Assembly: GCA_013287375.1 (NCBI GenBank)
Contig: JABDDX010000009.1
Span: 1 to 37,613, forward strand
Reading direction: 5' to 3'
DNA: 37,613 nucleotides
DNA from: Bacteroidota bacterium
GTDB lineage: Bacteria; Bacteroidota; Bacteroidia; Sphingobacteriales; Sphingobacteriaceae
Part shown: in pieces, positions 8,111-16,445 of the stretch
How positions within the stretch are numbered: the stretch's first letter is position 1
How the letters are laid out: each line of letters opens with the position of its first letter
Position numbers and translations under genes: made by a program
Notes under the pieces: model-generated
Told to the model about the DNA's origin: nothing
Seen by the model: the letters and a program-made list of their open reading frames with translations, nothing else
Databases searched by the model: none

Positions 8111-9269
8111 GTTTTACTTCGTGTTTTTGGCTGGACTTTAATCCAGGTATAACTAACACTACGCCTGCTATAAAAAGGCAAACAGCTATTAATTGTGCTT
8201 GTGGAAAAGAGAAATCACCAATATGGTACCTTGTATTTACACGGATAAACTCAATAAGAAAGCGCTCGATACCGTTAAGGATCAAATAAATACCAAAGAA
8301 TACGCCCGGCGTTTTAATTCTACTGCGGATGCTCCACAAAAACAAGAACAATAATATACAGGTAACACATTCGTAAAAAGATGTTGGCCAAACCGGTGCC
8401 GGTAAAACATGGCAAAATTTGCCTATGCAACCCGGTATTTGCAGACCTTCGTCGTTTACATTATGCGGGAAACTGAATGACCACATCCAATCGGGTAGCC
8501 AGCCTAATAGATGCGGTTTAGGTAATAGATTTACCTTTCCCCAATCACCATCGCCACTCATCTGGCAGCCTATGCGGCCTAAGCCATAGGCTAACATCAT
8601 ACCGGGGCCGCCAATATCCAGCATGGTTAATGGTTTTATGCCGTGCTTATAAGCAATATATAGTACCGCAGCGCCACCGCAAATTAATCCGCCATAAAAA
8701 GTAAAACCGCTGGTGCCTATCAACATACCAACCGGGTCTTTCATAAAATCGTCCCAGTTCTCTAATCCATTAAATAGTTTGGCGCCTACAAAACCGCAAA
8801 TAGCGGCCCAAAGTAAAATACTCCCCATTAACTCATGAGGATGTACATTAATAACTTGTTCTTTTGGTTGAGGTAATACTTGTTTTTTGTTTTCGGCGTA
8901 AGCCCAATAAATTAAAACGCCGGCCATAATAATCCCACCTATCCAGTTACCTTTTGTTGATAATAAAAAGTCCTGTGGATCTTCAATAAGTGCGTGGTAA
9001 TTAAATATGGCATCGACTATTTTATAGCCGATAATGAAGCCAAACACCCCGTTACCAACCAATTCGGCTGCTGAAATTGGATTACCTATCGTGATTGTCT
9101 TTTTGAATGAATGTATAACGCCTAATTTCTCTTTGCGCTTAAACTCTTCAGCAAAAGCCCAATAAGCACCTATAAAAGCAATGGCTACAAAAAAACCAAA
9201 TGTTTGTACGGGAAGCAGAATTGTGACACCAAAAAAATAATATATAAGTGAGGTTAAGTTTGGGAACAT
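8103..9269 (-). CDS. lgt: Prolipoprotein diacylglyceryl transferase, long Bacteroidetes form
   Basis: Inner-membrane enzyme that moves diacylglycerol from phosphatidylglycerol to the lipobox cysteine of prolipoproteins, the first step in maturing the many lipoproteins of this genome. It is 388 residues with at least seven hydrophobic helices, against about 290 in the Escherichia coli enzyme; the extra length is in the N-terminal half. The signature region reads [17 protein letters not shown] instead of the usual G-R-x-G-N-F-x-N-x-E; the SFYE motif and the distal Arg-x3-Glu ([11 protein letters not shown]) are kept. It overlaps gtrA by 8 bases and follows mtaB by 27. The call is strong on overall pattern, although the signature deviates. 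Confidence 0.87.
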   Translation of the reverse strand: MFPNLTSLIYYFFGVTILLPVQTFGFFVAIAFIGAYWAFAEEFKRKEKLGVIHSFKKTITIGNPISAAELVGNGVFGFIIGYKIVDAIFNYHALIEDPQDFLLSTKGNWIGGIIMAGVLIYWAYAENKKQVLPQPKEQVINVHPHELMGSILLWAAICGFVGAKLFNGLENWDDFMKDPVGMLIGTSGFTFYGGLICGGAAVLYIAYKHGIKPLTMLDIGGPGMMLAYGLGRIGCQMSGDGDWGKVNLLPKPHLLGWLPDWMWSFSFPHNVNDEGLQIPGCIGKFCHVLPAPVWPTSFYECVTCILLFLFLWSIRSRIKTPGVFFGIYLILNGIERFLIEFIRVNTRYHIGDFSFPQAQLIAVCLFIAGVVLVIPGLKSSQKHEVKHG

Positions 9270-9296
9270 GTGGTATAATTTGTGGCAATATAGCCT

Positions 9297-10616
9297 TTAA
9301 TGCGCTAATATCTCTTCAGACTCTGTTATTTCAACATCACCATCAGGTGAAATTTGTGTTAAGTGAACGGTTTTCAATTCGTTAACTAAAACAGGATCGT
9401 ACTTGGTTTTAACTTTTACATAGTTACGGGTGAAACCATGCATAAAACCATCTTTAATATCACCCTCAAACAATACCTCATCCGTTCTGCCTAGCTGGGT
9501 TTCGTAAAAAGCCCGGCGTTTTTTGTCTGACAGTATGTGCAGCATTTTACTACGTTCCGCACGGGCTGAACCCGGTACTGTACCTTTCATTTCACTTGCG
9601 GGGGTATTTTCCCGCTCAGAGTAAGTAAATACATGCAGGTAAGAAACGTTCAGATCATTTAAAAAATTGTACGTGTCGATAAAATCCTCGCGTGTTTCGC
9701 CGGGGAAGCCAACAATCACATCTACTCCTATGCAACAATCGGGCATTAGCTGTTTTATTTTAGCTACGCGATTGGCATATAGTTCCCTTTTATAACGACG
9801 GCGCATCAGGCCCAATATCTTATCAGAACCGGATTGTAACGGGATATGAAAATGCGGTACAAAACGTTTTGATGTAGCTACAAATTCTATGATCTCATCC
9901 GTTAAAAGGTTAGGTTCGATAGATGAGATACGGATACGATCAATACCTTCAACTTTATCCAAAGCTTTAACCAGATCGAAGAATTTGTCTTCACGTTTAC
10001 CATCTCTAATGCCGAAATCACCCAGATTTACACCGGTTAATACAATTTCTTTTACACCTGATGCAGCGATTTCTTCCGCCTGCTTTACTGCATTCTCGAT
10101 GGTATCACTGCGACTTGCGCCACGGGCCAAAGGGATAGTACAGAACGTGCAAGAGTAATCGCAACCATCCTGAACCTTTAAAAAGGTACGGGTGCGGTCG
10201 CCTATTGACCATGCGGACACGAACTGATTAGCTTCGGTTACCGGCTGGTTATAAACTAACGCTTTGGGATTTTTAGTTAAATCGGTGATATAATCAACGA
10301 TCTGGAATTTCTCGGCAGCGCCTAAAACCATATCAACACCGGGTATTTCGGCAATTTCTTTTGGTTTTAATTGCGCATAGCAACCTACAATGGTTACATA
10401 AGCGTTAGGCGATATTTTAAGAGCTTCCTTAACTACCTTTTTACACTTTTTATCGGCGTTTTCAGTCACCGAACAGGTGTTGATCACGAATACATCGGGG
10501 GTATCGGTAAAATCAACAGTGCTAAAGCCCGCATTGTTAAATAAGCGGCCAATAGACGATGTTTCTGAATAATTCAGTTTACATCCCAGTGTATAAAAAG
10601 CTACCTTCTTGTCCAT
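9297..10616 (-). CDS. mtaB: tRNA threonylcarbamoyladenosine methylthiotransferase
   Basis: Radical-SAM enzyme that adds a methylthio group to t6A at position 37 of tRNAs reading ANN codons, making ms2t6A. The 439-residue protein has the N-terminal UPF0004 domain with three cluster cysteines (Cys12, Cys48, Cys79), the radical-SAM triad GCDYSCTFC (Cys152, Cys156, Cys159) and a C-terminal TRAM-like region. The opening KVAFYTLGCKLNYSETSSI separates MtaB from MiaB and RimO, whose first motif is GCQMN-like or GCxKN-like. It is the first gene of the leftward cluster with lgt, gtrA and an inositol monophosphatase, and has a -7 element 10 bases upstream. Confidence 0.94.
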   Translation of the reverse strand: MDKKVAFYTLGCKLNYSETSSIGRLFNNAGFSTVDFTDTPDVFVINTCSVTENADKKCKKVVKEALKISPNAYVTIVGCYAQLKPKEIAEIPGVDMVLGAAEKFQIVDYITDLTKNPKALVYNQPVTEANQFVSAWSIGDRTRTFLKVQDGCDYSCTFCTIPLARGASRSDTIENAVKQAEEIAASGVKEIVLTGVNLGDFGIRDGKREDKFFDLVKALDKVEGIDRIRISSIEPNLLTDEIIEFVATSKRFVPHFHIPLQSGSDKILGLMRRRYKRELYANRVAKIKQLMPDCCIGVDVIVGFPGETREDFIDTYNFLNDLNVSYLHVFTYSERENTPASEMKGTVPGSARAERSKMLHILSDKKRRAFYETQLGRTDEVLFEGDIKDGFMHGFTRNYVKVKTKYDPVLVNELKTVHLTQISPDGDVEITESEEILAH

Positions 10617-10626
10617 TTTGAAGCCA

Positions 10627-10634
10627 CAAAGATA
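10627..10634 (-). promoter_or_regulatory. -7 promoter element of the mtaB operon
   Basis: The minus strand reads TATCTTTG, matching TAnnTTTG, only 10 bases before the mtaB ATG. A convincing -33 TTG is not visible. If used, the untranslated leader would be only a few bases long. Confidence 0.5.
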
Positions 10635-10692
10635 GGAATTTTAAATATTAGTTGCTTGCCACTTAACAATGAAGTGTATGATGTATTAAAAT

Positions 10693-10726
10693 TTTCAGTT
10701 GCCGATTAATTAATCAGCAACTGAAA
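10693..10726 (-). terminator. Long palindromic hairpin after the TM2 gene
   Basis: TTTCAGTTGC (10693-10702) pairs perfectly with GCAACTGAAA (10717-10726), and the centre GATTAATTAATC (10704-10715) is itself palindromic, leaving a single C/A mismatch. It lies 12 bases after the TM2 protein stop in the minus direction, followed by AATTTTAA. It may act as a terminator, although the U-tract is poor. Confidence 0.5.
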
Positions 10727-10738
10727 TTAGAAGTACTT

Positions 10739-11113
10739 TTAGGCTAATACTTTACCTTTTTGTGTATTGTATTCCTCTTCGCTTATAATACCTTTTTCTT
10801 TTAGCTCATGCAGTTTATGTAATTGCTCGGTTACACTTGCTTGGGCTACTTGTTGAGGTTGGCCCGGAACATTAACCACAATATTATTTACATTGTTATT
10901 GTGGTTAGATCCCATTTGCCTGATGAATAAAGCATTGTTATAAGCATCGACCTGGCTACCTAAGGTAAAAAGATCGATAAGCCAGCCTATGCCAAATAAG
11001 CCAAATGTAAAAAAATAGAGTATGCCGATGCCTACCTTGTCCAGGTAAAACTTATGGACACCTAAAAAACCCAGAAAAAACCATAAAATGTAAGCTGTAG
11101 ATTTTGATTTCAT
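10739..11113 (-). CDS. TM2-domain membrane protein with C-terminal SHOCT motif
   Basis: Small membrane protein of unknown function, 124 residues. The TM2 domain (about 5-60) has two hydrophobic helices and the family pattern AYILWFFLGFLGVHKFYLD followed by FGLFGIGWLIDLFTLG. A polar linker rich in Asn, Val and Gln (about 70-92) leads to a SHOCT-type short amphipathic tail, LHELKEKGIISEEEYNTQKG, at residues 98-117. TM2 plus SHOCT is a common bacterial arrangement, and the tail is thought to mediate oligomerisation. It is an isolated leftward gene ending at a long hairpin. I know of no established role. Confidence 0.88.
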   Translation of the reverse strand: MKSKSTAYILWFFLGFLGVHKFYLDKVGIGILYFFTFGLFGIGWLIDLFTLGSQVDAYNNALFIRQMGSNHNNNVNNIVVNVPGQPQQVAQASVTEQLHKLHELKEKGIISEEEYNTQKGKVLA

Positions 11114-11214
11114 AATTGCAATAAATAAGGTTAAGCGAGCAAGATAAAAATATTAAAAATAGTATTAAATAAATTATGCTATTTTTTTTCAATAAAGCTT
11201 ATTTACTGTATTAG

Positions 11215-11778
11215 TTATTCTTCTCCCCAGCGGTAGCTTTCACTTTCAAGGCCTGCTAGATCTATTATACGGTTTACAACAGTCATAGCCAATTCTTCAA
11301 TAGTTTTTGGTTTGCTGTAGAATGATGGTATTGCCGGGCAAATGATACCGCCGACTTCGGTAACTATTTGCATGTTGCGGATATGGATCAGGTTAAAGGG
11401 GGTATCACGGGCTACCAGTATCAGTTTACGGCGTTCCTTTAGGATGACATCGGCAGCACGACTGATCAGATCATCAGATATACCACCAGCTATCCTGCCT
11501 AAGGTGCCCATGGAGCATGGCACGATAATCATGGTATCAAACTTAGCTGAGCCTGATGCGAAAGGTGCCATGAAATCATATTTACTGTAGAATTTGAAGG
11601 GATAGTTTTTATAATCCTCGTTATCCAGCTCCACCTGCCATACTTGCTTGGCGTTATCAGACATTACGATGCCCACATCGGCTATTTGCGCGCTTAGTTC
11701 TTGCAATTTATCCAGCAATAATTTGGCGTAAATGGAACCGCTTGCCCCTGTAATGGCGACTACAATTTTCTTCTTCAT
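11215..11778 (-). CDS. ubiX: UbiX-family flavin prenyltransferase
   Basis: Makes prenylated FMN, the cofactor of UbiD-type decarboxylases, from FMN and dimethylallyl phosphate in the cytoplasm. At 187 residues it has the family's normal length. Visible hallmarks are the N-terminal flavin-binding loop IVVAITGASGSIYAKLLLDK, the phosphate-binding PCSMGTLGRIAGGISDDLIS and the typical RKLILVARDTPFNLIHIRNM segment. No ubiD partner lies in the window, so the use of the cofactor (menaquinone synthesis through MqnP/UbiD-like enzymes or another decarboxylation) cannot be told here. It stands alone between the TM2 gene and the ppx terminator. Confidence 0.93.
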   Translation of the reverse strand: MKKKIVVAITGASGSIYAKLLLDKLQELSAQIADVGIVMSDNAKQVWQVELDNEDYKNYPFKFYSKYDFMAPFASGSAKFDTMIIVPCSMGTLGRIAGGISDDLISRAADVILKERRKLILVARDTPFNLIHIRNMQIVTEVGGIICPAIPSFYSKPKTIEELAMTVVNRIIDLAGLESESYRWGEE

Positions 11779-11820
11779 GATAAATATGGCGGCAAGATAG
11801 GCAGATAAAAATCAGGGCAC

Positions 11821-11852
11821 AAAAAAAGGGTCGAATATAAATACCCGACCCT
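11821..11852 (-). terminator. Rho-independent terminator of the ppk1-ppx operon
   Basis: On the minus strand the stem AGGGTCG (11852-11846) pairs with CGACCCT (11833-11827) and is followed by a run of seven Ts (plus 11827-11821). Further stem-like words lie just before it: TGCCC with GGGCA, and CTACAT with ATGTAG. It is 90 bases after the ppx stop. Confidence 0.85.
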
Positions 11853-11941
11853 ACATCTACCTATGAAAAACATGCCCTAAAAGGGCACTACAAATGTAGT
11901 AAAACTGTTTGTTAATTATTTAATAATAAATTAAAATAATT

Positions 11942-12829
11942 TTAATATGACTTTGTAAAGTTCTTCTCGATAAGGGTTTGTATAATTCCATCAACCATAC
12001 CAACACTTGGTACGTAAATATTTTTAATGTTTGCCCACTTTAAAACGGTTATATAAATTTCGCAGGCCGGGATAATCACATCTGCTCTATCCTGATTTAG
12101 ACCGAGCACATTGATACGGTCTTTCAACGAAAACGAATTCAAATAATTATAAAGCGTTTTGAGTTTGGCGAATGACAACGGCATGCCGCTTTTTTCTTCA
12201 GATAGCTTGTATAGTTTATTGATATTACCCCCTGTACCAATACCATACACACCTTTAAACACCTTGGTGTGCTCGCGGATAAAATCGTGCATTTCACTCC
12301 AGGTTTCTTCCTTATCCTGGTTATCGAGCATACGTATGGTGCCGATATTGAATGATCGCGAAGCAAAGAGTTCTCCATCCGAAAATAAAGAAAGCTCGGT
12401 ACTGCCACCACCTACATCAATATAGAGATATGTTTTATTTTTGTCGATAGTTTGCTCGGCGTGACTCGCGTAGATGATTTTGGCTTCTTTTTGGCCGTGG
12501 ATGATCTCCAGGTCGATGTTGCCTTCGTTTTTTACACGTGCTACAACCTCATCGCCATTTTTGGCTTCGCGCATGGCGGATGTGGCGAAGGCCATGTAAT
12601 CCTTCACCTTGTAAACATCCATCAAATTGCGGAATGCGTGCATAGATTTTACCAGGTCATCAGCCTTTTTATCGGAGATATGCTGATTGAGAAATGCGTC
12701 GTCGCCTAAACGTAGGGGTACCCTTATTAATGTATTTTTTTTGAATGATACCGAACCATTGTTTTCAATAATATCGGCTATCAGAAGCCTTACGGCATTA
12801 GATCCTATGTCAATCGCGGCGTATCTCAA
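11942..12829 (-). CDS. ppx: Ppx/GppA-family exopolyphosphatase (short form)
   Basis: Phosphatase of the Ppx/GppA family (ASKHA fold) that trims terminal phosphates from inorganic polyphosphate, or from pppGpp in some members. The 295 residues carry the first phosphate-binding loop AAIDIGSNAVRLLIADI (from residue 4) and the second, YIDVGGGSTELSLF, and end with the core fold. The C-terminal HD-like domain of the roughly 510-residue E. coli enzyme is absent, as in many short homologues. The start is 3 bases after the ppk1 stop, so synthesis and breakdown of polyphosphate are encoded in one leftward operon, which ends in a clear terminator at 11821-11852. Polyphosphatase rather than pppGpp activity is inferred from that pairing. 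Confidence 0.9.
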   Translation of the reverse strand: MRYAAIDIGSNAVRLLIADIIENNGSVSFKKNTLIRVPLRLGDDAFLNQHISDKKADDLVKSMHAFRNLMDVYKVKDYMAFATSAMREAKNGDEVVARVKNEGNIDLEIIHGQKEAKIIYASHAEQTIDKNKTYLYIDVGGGSTELSLFSDGELFASRSFNIGTIRMLDNQDKEETWSEMHDFIREHTKVFKGVYGIGTGGNINKLYKLSEEKSGMPLSFAKLKTLYNYLNSFSLKDRINVLGLNQDRADVIIPACEIYITVLKWANIKNIYVPSVGMVDGIIQTLIEKNFTKSY

Positions 12830-12832
12830 TTT

Positions 12833-14881
12833 TTATTTGGTTTTATTTTTTAGGTAGTTGTAAATATCTATTTGTGCCCTGCTCGGTATCTCGCTTTTTG
12901 TTTTGTGGTATTTGTTGGTATTGTGACTGTTTATTTCGCGCGCTTTGGTATTATCGCTTAGTTGTATGTTGATGATTTCCTTAACCTCTTTGCGCAAGTT
13001 TTCATCATAAATCGGGAAGCCAACCTCTACCCTGTTATCGATGTTGCGGGTCATGAAATCAGCCGAGGTAAGGAACAGCAACTCTTTACCATCATTGCAA
13101 TAAATATGCACACGGGCGTGCTCCAGGTATTTATCTACAATGCTGATTACTTCAATATTCTCGCTATAACCTTTGATGCCCGGTATCAGGCAGCACATTC
13201 CCCTTACAATTAGTTTTATTTTTACGCCGGCGTTGTTTGCCTGGTACAGCTTAGCTATCATTTGCTCATCGGCCAAGCTGTTCATTTTGAAGATCATGTA
13301 GGCTTCTTTACCAGCCTTCGCATTCTTCATTTCGTTGTCGATCAACCTGTAAATAGCAGGCCTTGAATCTATTGGCGATACGATCAGATGCTTTAAACCT
13401 TCGGCTAAAATGCCTCTACTTAAAGCCTTGAATACTTTTATCAGATCGCCGGTTAACCTTTTATCTGCAGTGAGCAAGGTATGATCGGCATACATTACCG
13501 CGGTTTTTTCGTTGAAATTTCCGGTAGATAAGCAGGAATAATAGGCGGCTTTGCCTTTTTCCATGCGCTTAACCAGGCATATTTTGGAGTGCACCTTATA
13601 GTTTTCGATACCGTAAAGTACATTCACACCTTCATCTTCTAGCTGGCGGCTCCAGCCGATGTTATTTTGCTCATCAAATCTGGCCCTTAGTTCAACTAAA
13701 CAGGTTACCTTTTTGCCATTTTTGGCTGCGTTAATTAAAGCGTGTATCACCCTTGAATTTGATGCGAGGCGATAAACAGCAATGCTTATTTCTACTACTT
13801 TTGGATCGATGGCGGCTTCACGCAGAAAATGGATTACGTAATCGTATGATTGGTATGGGCTGCTGATCAGATAATCCTTTTTGGCGATCATGCTCATTAA
13901 GCTTTTGCCAAAGGACAGTCCATTAACAGGTAGCGGCAGGTATTTTTGATATTCCAATTCCGGCCGGCCGACGTTGGGGAACTTGATAAAATCCTTAAAA
14001 TTATGGTACCGGTTACCCGGAATGAGGCTTTCGCCATGTAAGCCCATTTTTAGTACCAGACTTTTAAGCATATCCAGCGGCATCTCGGTATCATATAGCA
14101 AGCGCATCGGCTTGCCTTTTTGGCGTTTTTGTAAACTTTTAGCTAATGAATCGATGAATTTTCCGCTTACTTCCTTGTCCAAATCAAGTTCAGCATCACG
14201 GGTGAGCTGTATAGAAAAGGCTTCGATACTATCATGCTCGAAAATAAAAAATATGTCTTCGAGACTATACCTCAATACGTCATCCAGCAGGATAATGAAC
14301 TTCAGGTTATTCGTTTCAGGTAAAACAATAAAACGGGAAAGGTTATCCGGAATTTCTATTAACGCGTATCTTGTCTTCTTTTTATTGATAAGTTTTACAT
14401 AGAAATATACAGCACGATCACGTAGCTCAGGCAAAGGCCTGCCCTCGTCAAGCATGATGGGTACCAGCATAGGTAACAGCTTTTCCCTGAAATATTTTTT
14501 AACGAACTCACCGCGTGATACGTTAAGCTGGGTATCGTTTAATATAAATATCTTTTCTTCGGCAAGCTGCTTTACAATAATGTTTTCGTACAGGTTGTTG
14601 AACTTGCGTTCCTGCCTTACTACGATGGTTTTTATCTGGTTAAGTATCTTTTTGGGATTATAACCCAAAATCTCCTTCGCTTTTTCGTTCAGGTTAGATA
14701 AACGACTAAGCGTTGCTACCCTAACACGGTAAAATTCATCGAGATTTGAAGAGAATATGGCTAAAAACTTAATCCGTTCAATCAGCGGGACGGTTGGGTC
14801 GGCAGCTTCCTGCAAAACCCGGTCGTTAAAATAGAGCCAGCTTATTTCCCTGTTAATTAGAGGTATGTGTTTAATATCCAT
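12833..14881 (-). CDS. ppk1: Polyphosphate kinase 1
   Basis: Makes long-chain inorganic polyphosphate reversibly from ATP. The 682 residues show the N-terminal domain (LINREISWLYFNDRVLQEA), the head domain, and the two phospholipase-D-like catalytic domains, with the autophosphorylated histidine in YKVHSKICLVKR and the second histidine in EHARVHIYCNDGKE. I choose the ATG at 14879-14881 over the in-frame one at 14914: homologues begin close to this point, and a -7-like CAGCTTTG (14912-14919, minus) would place the transcript start after 14914. It is co-transcribed with ppx. The length is typical. Confidence 0.96.
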   Translation of the reverse strand: MDIKHIPLINREISWLYFNDRVLQEAADPTVPLIERIKFLAIFSSNLDEFYRVRVATLSRLSNLNEKAKEILGYNPKKILNQIKTIVVRQERKFNNLYENIIVKQLAEEKIFILNDTQLNVSRGEFVKKYFREKLLPMLVPIMLDEGRPLPELRDRAVYFYVKLINKKKTRYALIEIPDNLSRFIVLPETNNLKFIILLDDVLRYSLEDIFFIFEHDSIEAFSIQLTRDAELDLDKEVSGKFIDSLAKSLQKRQKGKPMRLLYDTEMPLDMLKSLVLKMGLHGESLIPGNRYHNFKDFIKFPNVGRPELEYQKYLPLPVNGLSFGKSLMSMIAKKDYLISSPYQSYDYVIHFLREAAIDPKVVEISIAVYRLASNSRVIHALINAAKNGKKVTCLVELRARFDEQNNIGWSRQLEDEGVNVLYGIENYKVHSKICLVKRMEKGKAAYYSCLSTGNFNEKTAVMYADHTLLTADKRLTGDLIKVFKALSRGILAEGLKHLIVSPIDSRPAIYRLIDNEMKNAKAGKEAYMIFKMNSLADEQMIAKLYQANNAGVKIKLIVRGMCCLIPGIKGYSENIEVISIVDKYLEHARVHIYCNDGKELLFLTSADFMTRNIDNRVEVGFPIYDENLRKEVKEIINIQLSDNTKAREINSHNTNKYHKTKSEIPSRAQIDIYNYLKNKTK

Positions 14882-15012
14882 ATTATTACCGGCTTTATGG
14901 GCGCGATTCCACAAAGCTGCTTATTTATTTGTTAACTTAATATTAACTTCTTGCTATGTTAAGTGTTTTTAAGATACGAAGAAATTGCTTGCATATTTGT
15001 AATGAACTGCAT

Positions 15013-15170
15013 TTACTTTCTTTTTCCGCAAAAGAAAGTAACAAAGAAAACTCCCGGCTGCGCCTGCCTCTGTTATTGTTAGTGCTTTTAGTTGGGTCTG
15101 TGCTAGCCGAGCCAGACGATGCCGGTTTTGGGCGGTTAACGAGGGGACAGTGCTTGATTTGTATGATCTA
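15013..15170. repeat. Dispersed intergenic repeat with hairpin (spurious-ORF type)
   Basis: The gene-free stretch 14882-15229 holds a perfect 12-base inverted repeat, TTACTTTCTTTT (15013-15024) and AAAAGAAAGTAA (15030-15041), around TCCGC. It is followed by CAAAGAAAACTCCCGGCTG and a GC-richer tail to about 15170. This arrangement recurs in Sphingobacteriales intergenic regions as I recall, and yields short false proteins in both strands. No start context or protein family supports a gene here. The right boundary is approximate. Confidence 0.55.
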
Positions 15171-15199
15171 TTAATTGTGTCGATTGACATAGTTTTTGC

Positions 15200-15207
15200 T
15201 AATTTTG
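15200..15207 (+). promoter_or_regulatory. -7 promoter element of yajQ
   Basis: TAATTTTG matches TAnnTTTG, with a TTG at 15175-15177 lying 22 bases upstream, slightly further than the usual 19-21. The ATG is 22 bases after the element. Confidence 0.55.
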
Positions 15208-15229
15208 TTTAGTTAACAAATAAACCATT

Positions 15230-15724
15230 ATGCCAACTTTTGATATTGTAAGCAAAATTGACGGCCAAACGCTTGATAATGCGATCAACATAGCCAAGAA
15301 AGAAATTTTGAATCGTTATGATTTTAACGACTCTAAAAGCACTATTGATCTTGATAAAAAAACTAACGTAATTACCGTACTTACGGAAAACGATATGCGG
15401 CTAAAAGCTATTCAGGATGCGATCATCAGTCGCATGGTTAAACAGCAGCTTGACCCGAGTGCATTGGACCTTGATGGCAACCAGCAAGCTGCATCAGGTA
15501 ATATGATCCGCAAGGAGATCAAGATCAAGGAAGGTATTGATAAAGAAGCCGCTAAAAAAGTTATTAAAAAGATAAAAGATAGCGGTTTAAAAGTACAGGC
15601 ATCTATAATGGATGACCAAATACGGGTACAGGCTAAGAAAATTGATGATTTACAGGCTGTAATTAGTCTTTGCCGGAGTGATAACTTTGGGCAGCCTTTG
15701 CAGTATATTAATATGAGGAATTAA
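15230..15724 (+). CDS. yajQ: YajQ-family nucleotide-binding protein
   Basis: Small cytoplasmic protein of the YajQ/DUF520 family, 164 residues, the family's standard length. Members fold as two ferredoxin-like domains; some bind cyclic di-GMP and act with a LysR-type regulator, others bind tRNA or GTP, so the role in this organism is open. Visible hallmarks are the start MPTFDIVSKIDGQTLDNAIN, the SKSTIDLDKKTNVITVLTEN segment, KEGIDKEAAKKVIKKIKDSG in the second domain, and the C-terminal SDNFGQPLQYINMRN. It is a single gene followed by a long inverted repeat and convergent with hsp20. Confidence 0.94.
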   Translation: MPTFDIVSKIDGQTLDNAINIAKKEILNRYDFNDSKSTIDLDKKTNVITVLTENDMRLKAIQDAIISRMVKQQLDPSALDLDGNQQAASGNMIRKEIKIKEGIDKEAAKKVIKKIKDSGLKVQASIMDDQIRVQAKKIDDLQAVISLCRSDNFGQPLQYINMRN

Positions 15725-15740
15725 TTTGATTTTAGAATTT

Positions 15741-15790
15741 AGATTTACGATTTCGGATTTTTTAATTAATAAATCTAAAATCGTAAATCT
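15741..15790. repeat. 13-base inverted repeat after yajQ
   Basis: AGATTTACGATTT (15741-15753) and AAATCGTAAATCT (15778-15790) are perfect arms around a 24-base AT-rich centre, with weaker matches continuing outside. It is AT-rich with no proper T-tract; I take it for a dispersed palindrome that may also stabilise or end the yajQ transcript. Confidence 0.5.
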
Positions 15791-15802
15791 GAAATCCCAA
15801 AT

Positions 15803-15832
15803 AAAAAAGACCGCCCCTTGCGGAACGGCCTT
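15803..15832 (-). terminator. Rho-independent terminator of hsp20
   Basis: On the minus strand the stem AAGGCCG (15832-15826) pairs with CGGTCTT (15813-15807) with one G-U pair; the loop is 12 bases and the stem is followed by six Ts (15808-15803). It is 40 bases after the hsp20 stop. Confidence 0.85.
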
Positions 15833-15871
15833 CTATCAAACTAAACCACTTATTATGAAAACAAAACCTTA

Positions 15872-16309
15872 TTATTTTATAGCTATTTCTCTGCTTTGAA
15901 ATTTAGCTTCTTCTCTTTTTGCCACTGTTAATTTTAATACGCCATCGGTATATTCGGCATCAATTTTTGAGTGGTCTACCGTTTCAGGCAAGGTGAATGA
16001 CCTTGTAAATGAAGTGTAGTTATATTCGCGTTTGCTGAATTTTGTTCCTTCAACAGTTTCTACTTTTTTATCAGCAGATACGCTTAGTACGTTTTTATCT
16101 AAGTTGATTTTAAAATCTTCCTTTTTTAAGCCGGGAGCGGCTAATTCAATATGAAACTCATTTTCGTTCTCTGCTATGTTTACTGCCGGTACGCGTGATA
16201 TTAATTTATCACCAATAAATGTGTCGTTTAAAATGCTATCGAACACATCATTAAAGAATGGGTTCACCGGGTAATTTTTTTGTCCGTTTCCAAATTTTAC
16301 TAAAGTCAT
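15872..16309 (-). CDS. Hsp20/alpha-crystallin small heat-shock protein
   Basis: ATP-independent chaperone of the cytoplasm that holds unfolding proteins. The 145 residues contain a short N-terminal arm (about 1-38), the alpha-crystallin domain (about 40-130, with FHIELAAPGLKKEDFKINLD and the hallmark FTRSFTLPETVDHSKIDAEY), the conserved DGVLKLTVAKRE and a short tail ending in REIAIK, whose I-x-I motif mediates oligomer contacts. Its leader carries an exact AGGAGG eight bases before the ATG, rare in this phylum. A -7-like TATGTTTA lies further upstream, and a strong terminator follows. Heat induction is expected for the family, but no heat-shock operator was recognised. Confidence 0.96.
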   Translation of the reverse strand: MTLVKFGNGQKNYPVNPFFNDVFDSILNDTFIGDKLISRVPAVNIAENENEFHIELAAPGLKKEDFKINLDKNVLSVSADKKVETVEGTKFSKREYNYTSFTRSFTLPETVDHSKIDAEYTDGVLKLTVAKREEAKFQSREIAIK

Positions 16310-16317
16310 TTTTATAT

Positions 16318-16323
16318 CCTCCT
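16318..16323 (-). promoter_or_regulatory. Perfect Shine-Dalgarno of hsp20
   Basis: On the minus strand AGGAGG stands eight bases before the ATG of hsp20. Nearby genes show no such sequence; Bacteroidetes generally lack Shine-Dalgarno dependence, so its presence here is unusual. It confirms the start codon. Confidence 0.7.
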
Positions 16324-16347
16324 AAAGTTTTGTTTTTATTACTTTCG

Positions 16348-16355
16348 TAAACATA
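16348..16355 (-). promoter_or_regulatory. -7-like promoter element of hsp20
   Basis: The minus strand reads TATGTTTA, one base off TAnnTTTG, 38 bases before the ATG, with a TTG 17 bases further upstream (within GTTGGTACAAC, a small inverted repeat). Moderate match. Confidence 0.4.
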
Positions 16356-16445
16356 CTGTTCAACTGTTGTACCAACACCCTAAAATGGCGTTTCTGCAGA
16401 CATTATGACGGTTAAAACCAAATCTTTACCGACTTTTTGACACCT

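Noticed and set aside
14956..15190. Two overlapping short frames on opposite strands (72 and 73 codons)
   Set aside because: Both come from the dispersed hairpin repeat; neither has a promoter, and the products are low-quality hydrophobic strings.
15855..15899. A 14-codon frame MKTKPYYFIAISLL on the plus strand
   Set aside because: It lies on the reverse of the hsp20 3' end and its leader region; the reading frame is too short and overlaps a well-supported gene.
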